A stretch of DNA of 64,000 bases from Ilex aquifolium (lineage: Eukaryota; Streptophyta; Magnoliopsida; Aquifoliales; Aquifoliaceae): positions 40,190,593 through 40,254,592 of the forward strand of contig OX637392.1 in assembly GCA_951799425.1 (NCBI GenBank), in the 5' to 3' direction. This document shows positions 16,270 through 26,841 of the stretch, piece after piece. How positions within the stretch are numbered: position 1 is the first letter of the stretch; every line of letters begins with the position of its first letter. The position numbers were made by a program, and so were the translations under genes. Below the pieces are notes generated by a model. The model did not search any database and was not told where the DNA came from. It was given only the letters and a program-made list of their open reading frames with translations.

Positions 16270-18560
16270 ACTACCTTTTTGGGTAGCTGTGTCGGATCAA
16301 CAACAGTAGCAACCTCTTCAGATGAGCCTGTGAAGTCCCCCATGGTTTCTTTAGCCAGAACGAGTAGCTCCTTGGTGGCGACTTAGGAAAGCACCTCTCT
16401 TTCCTTTTCCACCCGAGGCTTACTATTCACCTCCTCACCATCATCCTCTTTTTTATCGGCTATTTTTTATCTCCTCCAGCCACTGATGTTGCATCATCAC
16501 CAAGTCTCAATTGGGAGAAATCCAAGTTCGGGAAGGTCTTCTGGGCTCATTTCTTAAAATCATCAAAGCTGTCTACATAGTACTCCAGAACTTCCTCTCT
16601 AAATTCTTGGGAGTCCTGGTACTTTGACACGACAGTCTCTCCAATGGATTTGATCTCGAGCTCCTTCTACTCTAATATAGTTGAGAACTCAAGGACCTTC
16701 TAAGAGAGAGTTTTCTTTTCACCCTCTAGGTTCTTGTTCTTTACAAAGAGCTCGATGGACTCTGCCATGATGATGTTCAAACTTGTCAATAGCTCGTTCT
16801 TGGCCTTAAAAACCTTATCTCTGTCCTTCTCAATGGCAGAAAGGAGCCTTGACGTCTTCTCAACTTCTTTCATGAGTTAGAGAGTGTCTTCCTGAGCCGA
16901 CACCAACTCGGCATCCCTCACCTCTAATTGAGAATGCAGGGATTGAAATTCCTCCTCGCGAGCCTTTTTCTCACCCAAAATGTTGTAGGAAAGTTTGGTA
17001 GTAAGGATGGCAAGCTGAAGGAGGAAGTAAATAAATTAAAACTAGAAATGGGAGGGAATTGCTTTAAAGTTTTCAAAAATAGTACCTTCCTAATGGTGAG
17101 GGCCATATATTTTATCACCCAGGATGGCCCTAGGTCAAAGGTAACCTGCACCTCATCCTTGTGCACAAATTGGTGAAGTTGAACTATTGCTTCTTTTACA
17201 CTGTCCCACATACTTGACAGTATAGTTACCGAACTCACATGAGGGGATGGAATTGTGCGACATTTCTCCTTAATAGTTTCTGAGGTCTTATCCTTCCCTT
17301 TATCTAATGAAAGAGCAAGGGGAGCGTCAATCAAAAGAATCCCTAGAAGGGGTTCCATCAGTTCAAAAGCAGCAGCCAAAGCAGCGCCTTCTTCCGGGGT
17401 AGCGTCAAAGATTAGAGGAGACACCAGCAAGGTAGAGGGGCTCGGGGATGTCTCTTTTCCCCTAGAGAAGGATACCCTTGTCCTCTGACGTAAAGGGGGC
17501 TAGCCTCAGAAGCCCTCATGGCCGCAACCTTTAGAAGAGACTTCTTGTCAATTGCTTTCGGGGCCATAGGTAAAAAGAAAAGTATGAATTAAAGCATACC
17601 CAGGCTAGAGCAAATTGCGACAAGGCGAAGATCTATACCTTTAGAAGAAAAGGCTACTACAGCCAAAGAGTTGGAAGCCCTCGGAGGAAGACCCACTAGA
17701 CAATCAAATAGGGCTTGATCACATACAAGCTCGAGGAGACCTTTAGTTTGGTAGTCGAGCGCCTTCTTCACCCGAATTCTCAATTCGGGAGGTAAAGGAT
17801 TTGATTTACCTGCACTCCAAGAGAGTAAGGGGTGAAAATTTGGTGAAATCATGAGACAAACCATGCTAAAGGGAATCTACTTACAGAGAGAAGAAGTAGG
17901 AGACCCCCATATACGAGGAGTCAAAAATGAGTCATTTGACGGAGCCTTAGAAGGTTCTAACCAAAATTCCATGCCAGGGCCAGAGACAAAGAAGAACTTG
18001 TCTTTTCACTCTTTCACATTTGAAGAATAGCCCATTAGCAAACTCGGTCCCTCTTTTTTTGAGAGGTAAAACCACCCCAAGCCTTGACTAGAGTAAGGGG
18101 TGAGTTTATAGCATTGCATGAGCTCAACAAAAGTAGGTTGTATGCCAATGTTATTCGTCTTAGCCCAGATGACGCCAATATCAATCAAAAACCCCAAATA
18201 TTAGGGGTTAGTTGGGCAAGAGCGAGATTCAAAAGTTGGAGTGCCTTCCTAACATATATGGGCATCGAAAAGAGGAGCCCAGCTTCAAGAATGGATTCAT
18301 AAAATTAAACTTCATCAGGGGAGAAAGAATTAGCAGTCTCACTGGTAGAAGGGACCCTAAGGCGCATAGTGTCAGGAATTTGATATAAAACCCTAATTTC
18401 TTGAAGGCAACCCTCATCTAAGTAACTACAGGACTTCTTACCACCAATAACTCTGAGAGATGAGGAACCAATCTACAATATGGAGTCAGAATCCTCGTTT
18501 GCCATAAGTGCTAGAACGCTTTTAGAAGGGGAATGCTCAGAGTCAATCGCCATAATCGAA
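16270..18560 (-). pseudogene. Antisense coding region with 'putative gypsy type transposon' domain
   Basis: Read on the - strand. The upstream part (about 17900-18400) has features of the Pfam 'putative gypsy type transposon' family (PF04195): a SPDEV-like start, an amphipathic segment, then LTPNIWGFLIDIGVIW, GWFYLSKK and KDKFFFVSG. Downstream is a polar linker, and then a Lys/Glu-rich coiled-coil-like stretch (about 16600-17000). The same order recurs in the antisense block at 40822-44010. Antisense frames 3' of pol are known in Retand and related plant elements. It is decayed, and its function is unknown. Confidence 0.6.
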
Positions 18561-18987
18561 AAACTACGGTGGTTGATATGCAAATTTTAGAGAGAGAGAG
18601 AGAGAATTTGGGGAAGGGGACAATTAGGGCCATTGACAATCAAGGAAGGCAAAAATAAAGTAGAGTTTTAAGTTGAGCACTAACAAACTTATCCACAAAG
18701 AAGTCCGAATAATCCAGTCTATATCCTCCAAAATGAAGAGTTATAATGAAACAGAAAAACAAATGGAGATAGGGATGAAGAGGCGAAGGAGTACTAGACT
18801 CCTTAGCGCTCTCAAAGATGTGCTAGGTAGCGAAGGGAAGAAGACTTTATATGTCAGAGCCATAACGGCTCTTTGGTGGTTGTGCGTGCAAGGCTGGCAA
18901 TACCACCTTCTTTTACTTCTAACGGACAAGTGTATTGAATGCATGATGCGTGCCCTCCAATGGTCTAAATTAGGGGGCAACCATTGG

Positions 18988-19391
18988 TGATAAATTAGTC
19001 ACGAGCTCGGCACGTGAGCTTTATTGCTGGGTAGGTGAGTTCCGGTAAGGACCCAACTCCTAGCTCACTAGCAGAATAGCTCGGTAGCAAGTTCGCCGCA
19101 TATGGACCAATTCAAACTAGTTGAGATAGTGCCGCCTTATTAAATAGTGGTTGTGGACCTCCAATGGTCCCATTACTTTACCTATAAAAGGGATAAGCTG
19201 GCCATTATCTAGGCAAGTAATCCTCTCCCAGCTAAATAAAGTTTCCTCATCATACATTTTCTGAATTTATCATCGGAGGGTCGACTACTAGAGCTCCTCC
19301 GGTCATCGACTTCCCTTGAAGGAACTCCCTACCGGTTGCCTGATCATCTTTCTGGTCATCCGTAACTGGTGAATAGTTTTTGGGATCAACA
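18988..19391 (+). repeat. LTR of Tat-like element
   Basis: It starts TGATAAATTAGTC directly after a purine-rich tract, has a TATA box (CTATAAAAG, 19182-19190), and probably ends at ATCAACA (19391). The start and purine tract resemble those of the Tat element at 44139. No partner LTR is in the window. Confidence 0.6.
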
Positions 19392-19579
19392 GAAATAAAA
19401 TTCATGCATACAAATATATCATCTTTACAAACTATTCACTCAAGTCCACAACTTTGGGGTTTTTGAAACTTTAAATATATAAATGACTCAATTGTACATA
19501 AAATGACACAAGCAGGACCTAAACTCCAACTTTCCCCTAAGCCGTCTAGACCAAGTAGTGGACATCCCTATTTATTTTT

Positions 19580-21134
19580 TGATGAGTACATCATATTGCA
19601 TTATTTTATATTCAATTATCCTGACTTTAGACTTGCTAGTGGACTAACTTGCTTTACTTAACTTAGAATGTGATTTATGTGTTTAATTCATGTTTGCAAG
19701 TAGTCTAAGTGTAAAGGAAGGTCTTGAGCATTGAGTTGGAGATTTTGGAAGAGTTGGAAATGAGTTGGATATGTCAGGGATAGAGTTGAAGGCCTTAAAA
19801 CAGAAAATTCAGAAAAGATAGGTTCCACCCATAGGAAACCTACCAGTAGTTTGGTGCCAGAATAATGTTCTACCGGTAGGTGGACTTGTGTTCTACCTGT
19901 AGAAGAGGCCACTAGAATTTGACAGAATGAGGCTCTACCTGTAGGTGATTTATTTCTTCTCAGTAGGTCGTTCAATATGAAGGTTCTACAGGTAAGTTGA
20001 CATCAGATTTTGACGAGGAGTCTCTAATTTAAGTCTGGTTTGCCATGTCTTTTAGGGTATTTCAACCAATAGGAAGAATAGATGTTTTAGGGAGATAATG
20101 ATCAAAAGATTGGGAGAATCAAGGTTTTTCCATATACATTCTACAAGAGAGAGAAAAACGGGATTTTTAAGGGATTTTGATTGGCCATATCTCTGAGATA
20201 TTTTTGGAGATTTTCTAAGAATAACAGATAAGCGTAAAAAGAAAGAAGATCTCTAAAAAATCAGTCACATCTCTCCCATTCTCCTATAAATACCAACCCT
20301 TGGGAGCTTTGGATGGACTTGTTTTCCTCCTGGGACTCTTGTAGGGGGCTGCTCCTCTTCCTTCATTGTTCTTTACTTAGGTTTAAATTTCAATCACAAG
20401 ATTCTTTTATTTCTTTTATTGTAATTTCTTTCAATTCTCATTTTAAATACAAAGTACTGAATTTAATTTCGCCTTCAATTGCAGTTGCGCTCTCTTTAAT
20501 AATTATGCCTAATTTCATTCTTGCTTTTAATTTAATTTACTTCATGTTTGAGTAGTTTAATTCCAGATAATCAGAGGAGGAATTATTAACCCATCAATTA
20601 GGGTTTTCACTCCAAACTAGGGTTTTATATGAAGTATCTGATTGAATGATTAAAAAGTGTTTTTTTAAAACTTAATTGATTTGTAAACATTCTTTATTAC
20701 CCATAGACAACTGATTTTGGTATGGATAATTATTGGAATCCCTGCAATCGATAGGATATGAATTTTCTCATCATTGATTTATCATTAAAATCATTATTTT
20801 TTGTAAGTAAAAGGTTTTAGTTGAATATAATTCTGTATAAAGTAGTTTGAATACGACCTTAGATGAGTTATAGATTTGGATTGTGAATTCAAGTTCATGG
20901 GTGAGATGAACTTTGAAGATTAATTGGTTTTTTTTTAATTATTGTTATTTAGTTTATCCGCTTTCAAAAAACCCTTTCTAAAAAATTCAATTGTTTTATT
21001 TTTCTTTGTTTATCACCATTCGAATTTGTCCTTCATTTTTCCTGAGAAGACGACATCGGTAATCGACCGAGTTACTAAACGATACATTCCTGCGCTTGGG
21101 AACCTATTTTATATCCACCCCACTTTTGAGGTCA
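19580..21134 (+). repeat. LTR (about 1.55 kb) with palindrome cluster in U3
   Basis: It begins TGATGAGTACATCATATTGC and probably ends GGTCA just before the primer-binding site. A TATA box TATAAATA is at 20285-20292. Upstream of it, five near-palindromic CTACCNGTAG-type words occur within 155 bp (19840, 19870, 19893, 19934, 19986). The 3' border is judged from the PBS. Confidence 0.6.
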
Positions 21135-21142
21135 ATAATTTT

Positions 21143-21160
21143 TGGCGCCGTTACCGGGAA
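21143..21160 (+). promoter_or_regulatory. Primer-binding site
   Basis: TGGCGCCGTTACCGGGAA matches the usual Athila/Tat primer-binding string (TGGCGCCGTTGCCGGGGA), commonly attributed to tRNA-Asp, with few differences. Confidence 0.8.
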
Positions 21161-21770
21161 AGCAAGTGTACAAATTTGGAAGGTTATTCAGATCAACGAC
21201 AGATAAGTCTTGTGATTTTCATCACAATCCTAGGTATGCATGGAGTATATGTGTGAGGCATGTGCTGATAATGGGCATATCACTGCCGAGTTCCTTTTAA
21301 TTCCAACGGTTTGAAAGTTTTATTGGGATAGATCAATTATATTGCCTAATTCTTCACAACCTTACCCCAATCATTGTTTTTGAAATTTTTTTATCCCTAT
21401 TTTAGTTGGGGGAACGAACATTATCAGTTACCGGCCTATCTTGCACCACCACAAGAGACTCTCCAATATCCCTCATACCATGACCCACAAGAAAAGAGAT
21501 TCGAAAATATTATGGATGAATTTATGCAAACCCAATTGACTATCAATGCCCAAATGAGTACAGATTTAGAAGATATAAAAGACATTCTCATCTCATTGAC
21601 CATGGTAGTTAGTAATTTGACCCAAGAACAAGAAGTTGAGCATGGCAGTGTAGTGATAGTGATTCTTTTCCTGATCTTCAAATTGAAGATAAATCCATTA
21701 ATACTCTTGATAATGAAAAATTAAGTGACATTATTATTCCACAAGAGGCTAATTAGCCCAAGGACCTTTC

Positions 21771-22805
21771 ATTATCAAAGAATAGTAATGAGATTCACAT
21801 ATCCAAGCTTGGTGTATATATACATACATATTACAGAGAATAATGAAATTATACATCACATGTGAATATTATCTCAACAGGATAATGACAAACCACCACA
21901 AAAGCCAACATATATGAGTATACACATATATCATCCACTAAGGTTATATATCTGTCTTTAGGGCATTATATCCACTACTATGGTGTCATATCTGCCATTG
22001 AGGCTACATATCTGTCATTGAGGCTATACTTAGCATACTCACAATGTCATCACAAGTCAATGATCAACACAGTCATATATCAATAGCAAATACGCACACT
22101 CTTCCCATTTTCAACCACATGAAACGATACACACTTCAAAGAACTCAACGACTTAGAAATGTCACTCTCAATAGTGGCGGGTCTCCTAAGGGGCTTGGGC
22201 CCACCCTCAATTTTTTCAAATTATTTTTATATACATATAGATAGATATTTATGAAATATTATAAATGTGTATTTTATTGAACCCACTCTATTATTGACAT
22301 ATTCTAATTATATTTTTCTTAAAACAATATTAGGATAGGTCAATATACATGTTTAGTCATTTTATTGCTTTAGAACTGTATTCAGTGGGTCTGGATTGGT
22401 ATATTCATAAATTTTTGTTTTATTTTATGTTCATAGTATGGTATTGAAATTGGCCTGTAATAGACAATTATTTTTATACAATTTTTCATTTTAATATTTT
22501 TTTGATTGATGATTTATTGTGTTTGAGTTGGATTTTGATTGTATTACTATGCTTTCTACTCAATTTTTGTTTAATGGCTTTACTATTTTGCTACCTTGAT
22601 TTTAATCTTAGGAGATAGTTTGTAAAATAAATTAAAAATGAAAGATCGTAAAAAATTAGTCGAGTAACGAAATGGATGATTAGTAGATGACCGAGAGCTT
22701 GATTATAGAATAAGATAATTTCAATGTCACAAATAATGAGTTTACAATGTAATGCTCTCCAATTATAAACAATCATCTGGCCAATTAAAAATTGTGATTA
22801 GTTTC
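21771..22805. other. Spacer with LTR-like and hAT-end-like scraps
   Basis: About 21950-22030 has short repeated phrases (TATATCTGTC, GCCATTGAGGCTA) of the sort found inside plant gypsy LTRs, but no borders. At about 22167, AGTGGCGGGTCTCC followed by GGGCCCACCC looks like a hAT-type end. No gene is seen. Confidence 0.4.
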
Positions 22806-23239
22806 CAGGGACTGAGCTCATGCATGGCCTAGGGTGGCCATGCCCCCCCCCCCCCCCTAAATTTGGGATAATCCCTAGGTAGGTAATATAGTTGCCGAAG
22901 GAGTCTTACATGAAATGAAGACTTGGCCCCGCCTTTTGGTTAACTTGTCGTACAAGAGGAAAGTAAAAAATGTTTTTTTTTATCCTTTCCTAATTAGACC
23001 AATCAATAAAGAAGCATTAAAATATTCTTTTATCCTTTCCTAATTAATAGAGTAAAAGTTGTCATTCATTCCATAAAAATGTCCTTAATGAATAAAAAGA
23101 CTAAAAATAAAACACATTCCAATTTCTTTGTATTCTTTCTCTCACAACAAGCCCTAGCCTTTAAAAAAAAAATAGAAACAGTCATTTCCCATAAGTCCAA
23201 AATTCATTCTTCAGTCTTTCACACAAGAAAAAAAAAGAG

Positions 23240-25291
23240 TGTAAGACCCTGTATTAAAGATTAAAGTAGGGTAATATTATATTTATATTTATCCTAAGGT
23301 AAATAAAATGATGGTAGAAAATTAGAATCTTTGTTGAAAAATTGATTATGAAGTTTGAATTTCAAGCGTATTAACTTTCAGGGTAAATTGAGTTTTGGAG
23401 ATGTTTGAGCTTGAGAATGGTGGCTAAGTAAATTTTTAAACATTTTTAGGACAAAATAAGGTTTTCATTGAATCCGGAAGGTCGAAGAACCTTGGAAGAG
23501 ATTATATGAGTTCTATTAAAATTTTAGAAGTATTCTAAAGTTAAAACCTATTTTGGAGAGGATTTGACTAGAAAGAAATTTGATATAACTTTAGTATTTT
23601 GGCTATAAATTTTTATCCCAATTTACGATTGACCTGAAATTTTTACCGTAAAAACTAGACTTCAAGAGCTACAAAAGTGGATTTCACAAATATTTCGTGA
23701 ATCGATGTCTAACTAGGTCAAAATCGAGCTGGAAGTCAAGGGTAGACTACTACCCGCGCCCAAACGGGAATTCTCTATTGTTTTAGCCTATAAATACTAT
23801 AGTTCTGTGATCTAGAGTGTCTTTACCTATATTTTCAACCCTAAGAACCCTAGAAAAGTATGAGGAGAAGAAAATGAGGAAGAACGGGCTGAATTTTGAA
23901 AGATTAACACGTGGTAATCGCAATAAAATACGTTAGGATCAAGATCTCAGGAATCGAGGTAGGGGTTCTTTCTCAAATTCATTCATTGATGACTAGGGTT
24001 ATATAATATATCTTTTTCATCATTATTATGATATAAATAATTGATTAAAAAAAAATTACGTTCTTTTGAATCCATGATTCCTTTCTTGAACAAAATACAT
24101 GATTTACTTCCAAGATCTATTCTCTCTTGATTTAAAAACCTAGTTCTTGATTCCTACTCCACTTATGTGATAGATCTACAATGTTTTTACATTCCTTTTT
24201 TAATATGTGTTTCAATTCTTGAATAAACACATGGTTTACATTCAAATAAATGTTTTACGTCAAAAAATTTTAAGTCCTTGATTACAAAACCATAGTTCTT
24301 GATTACTATCAATTCAAATATATTTTATGTGGGATCTCTTGCATGTTTTTTTGAATTATTCCTTTGAAAAAGTTATGGATCAATGATTCTTCATTGTAGT
24401 TGAATTTTATGAAAAGTGTTATTTTTATCTCTTGTATTGATCGGTGAGATGAACATGGGTTACACTCGAATGCGTATCGTAGAGTGTTAGAGGTTTTTCT
24501 ACCTTGAGGGGTTTAGTGGTTGCCTAACACTCGTAGGGGGTTTAGTTTCTTGCGAGACCTAACCACTATTTGTCCACATAGGTTCGAGACTGGGGGCTAG
24601 TATACTATTCCTAGGAAAGAATATGTCAATGCTGATACGTTAGTACATGCCCTTCCTAAAGTGTTGTAAGTGTTGTGGCCCTGCGGGGATTGGTTTGAGA
24701 TGGTTTGTGTTGTGGGTGGACGAGATAGGTTCGGTGTGTAGATTCACAGTAGTCTACCTACATACATGAGATATTATGTTATGAATTATGGTTTTTGTGA
24801 ATGATTCTATTCTATTATGAACTCTACTGTTTTCTACCGTAAACTTGAGATCTCATTAAATTTCATTGTTTTACTTCAAAATTATATATATTATTTTACA
24901 AATTGTGACTTACATGTTTTCATGATTTCTAAACATTGTTTGGGTTTGAGAAAGTTTTCCTACTGGGCTTTATTGTTCACCCTACCATAACATTTTTTCA
25001 GATTTTAGTGTTAAGGAGAATCTAGAGTTAGATGAGCCGATAGATTGGGATGCTAAGGGGATCATGATGTGGATCCAGTTGTGGAAGTTTGAGAATGAAT
25101 TTTAGTTTCTAGAGTTTATATTTGATGGTTTACTTATGTTAAGAATTTTTTTATGTTTTCTTTGGGGATTTATCTAATCAGATGTTAGATTATGAATGAT
25201 TTTATTTATTTAATAGTACTTTAGTATGCTCTCATGGTTGGATGTTGTATAGATAGTTAATACCTTCCAGGGTGAATTTTGGGGCGTTACA
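23240..25291 (+). repeat. Solo LTR, Tekay/Del-like (in the hAT leader)
   Basis: TGTAAGACCC at the left and GGGGCGTTACA at the right bound 2052 bp with no internal coding region or primer-binding site. The flanks are AAGAG and AAAAG, a TSD matching at 4 of 5. The ends closely resemble the solo LTR at 33749-36076 (TGTGAGATCC ... GGGGCGTGACA), so the two are relatives. The end style suggests the Tekay/Del chromovirus group. Interior landmarks such as CCGGAAGGTCGAAGAACC are shared in kind with the second copy. Confidence 0.75.
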
Positions 25292-25604
25292 AAAAGCATT
25301 GATAAGACCCAAACAAATTCACTTGCTGATTTATCATCCATTAATTAACTAGTTAGTACTATTGTTGATTTTTATTGTTGAATGTCTTTCTAATTTGAAA
25401 AAAAATGTGTTTTTTATTCGGTATATTTAGCAATAGATTACTATACATTCTTGATTAAATGTTTTTCTCTAGCTATAAATTTATCAACTATGTATTGTTA
25501 TTTTACTTTTTCTTTTATTATGAATATGTGATAAATTATTGCGTTTCTTTGAGCGTAAAATTTATTTGATTGATGTCTAAGTATTTTACAAATTTTTAAT
25601 TTTA

Positions 25605-26030
25605 GATGGGAAAATCTTCTACCATTCATGCATTCTTCAAGCGAAAAAATAGTACAAACTCAGAAGTTACTGAATCACTACCTAAATCTAATGTAAAGAT
25701 TCTGAGCCAAAAATTGTCCTAACAAGTCTTCAAGAGTTGATATAAATTATGCTGATATCAAGTTTTTAGAGTGTGACCCAGGATTACGTCCCCAAATATT
25801 GGAGTATCATGTTGACCAACGTGATGAGATTTGATGAGCTTATATCAAAGCTGGTCCTTATCAGAGCATTCTGTCAAATTATTCAAAATCTGGATCAACA
25901 ATTCATTTGCGCTGCTTTCAACCTTCGTGGTTCAAGTTATACCCATTAGAATATTCTCCCATAAAAGATACTGCATTTTGTCTACCGTGTTATCTCTTTA
26001 ATAAACCAAGTGGGCATTAAGGACAGAATG
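25605..26030 (+). pseudogene. hAT transposase, N-terminal half (TTF-type zinc finger)
   Basis: The ATG at 25605 follows a TTTTAG acceptor-like site, so the leader may contain an intron. It reads MGKSSTIHAFFKRKNSTNSE, then in a shifted frame SEPKIVLTSLQEL, DPGLRPQILEYHVDQRDEI, AYIKAGPYQ and AFCLPCYLFNKPSGH. These are the standard landmarks of the plant zinc-finger MYM-type/TTF hAT proteins. At least one frameshift and three stops (including after DQRDEI and after KPSGH) are visible. It is cut at 26030 by the retroelement insertion and resumes at 47408. Confidence 0.85.
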
Positions 26031-26534
26031 TGTGCGGGCAAAAATTCACACAATCACTAAAATGCTGAAGGTGTGCCCCTAATCTTCGAGTATCACCAAA
26101 TCCATGAGCTGCAAAATCAAAGATAGGTTAGAGGGACCCCCGGCGTTGAGCCAGGGGAGGCCCCTCCGATGCCTAAGTCAGTATTGCGATCAATACTTGA
26201 ATAGGCTAGTATAAGAATGTAGTAAAATGAACAAAGGTGTGTGTGTGTGTGGAGTATAGAGCCGAGCTGCTCATACTTGACACCTCCCTACCTTTGGGTC
26301 TTCACCCATCTTTATATAGAAAGTGGAGATTTACTTACCGTTGAAAGGCTATGTTCTTTGGGTTAATACATTCTTGAGATATGAGTCTTTATAGGTATTA
26401 AAAATTGTGCTGGACTCCAATTGGTCAATCAAGAAGGCTGGCAGCTTTGTCTTGGGAAGATAAATCATGGGTCTCATTATGATACACCCATGTGATGTGG
26501 GGCCCTCTCCATTGATACAAAATATGGTCCATCA
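26031..26534 (-). repeat. 3' LTR of the minus-strand Tat-type element
   Basis: Read on the - strand, it starts TGATGGACCATAT, has a TATA box near 26312-26320, a TG microsatellite near 26232-26244, and ends TTTTTGCCCGCACA at the hAT junction. Length about 504 bp. Similarity to the right copy covers 26132-26534. Confidence 0.7.
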
Positions 26535-26841
26535 ACTGCTCCCCAGCTTTTATTTCCTTCGTAATACTAGAAGGGATGAAAGCTATGGAGAATATTCATG
26601 CTGCCTTTCGATAAGATATATAATTGTGCTGGACTCCAATTGGTCAATCAAGAAGGCTGGCAGCTTTGTCTTGGGAAGATAAATCATGGGTCTCATTATG
26701 ATACACCCATGTGATGTGGGGCCCTCTCCATTGATACAAAATATGGTCCATCAACTGCCCCCAGCTTTTATTTCCTTCGTAATATTAGAAGGGGATGAAA
26801 GCTATGGAGAATATTCATGCTGCCTTTCGATAAGATATAGC
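26404..26841. repeat. 219-bp tandem duplication across the LTR border
   Basis: The unit starting ATTGTGCTGGACTCC occurs at 26404-26622 and again at 26623-26841, nearly identical. It includes the LTR end plus the adjoining purine-rich tract, so the terminus GGTCCATCA and the tract appear twice (26534 and 26753). The duplication is confined to the left copy and therefore arose after, or during, insertion. Confidence 0.85.

Larger units (their letters stand above)
16020..19391 (+). mobile_element. Tat-like LTR retrotransposon, 3' part with antisense frames
   Basis: Only the 3' region of a Ty3/gypsy Tat-type element is visible: an antisense coding region (about 16270-18560), a purine-rich tract (TAGGGGGCAA near 18971) and an LTR (18988-19391). 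No gag, RT or integrase is seen upstream, so it is partial. The left border is approximate. It is broken, with several interruptions in the antisense region, and looks older than the Tat element at 30023-44853. Confidence 0.65.
19580..21770 (+). mobile_element. Athila/Tat-like element, 5' end only
   Basis: It consists of a 5' LTR (about 19580-21134), a primer-binding site (21143-21160), and the beginning of an internal region with a gag-like frame (21374-21724) containing QLPAYLAPPQETLQYP and a Gln/Asp-rich segment. Beyond about 21770 I lose the element. Family by PBS and LTR style; the Athila rather than Tat assignment is tentative. Broken and partial. Confidence 0.6.
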
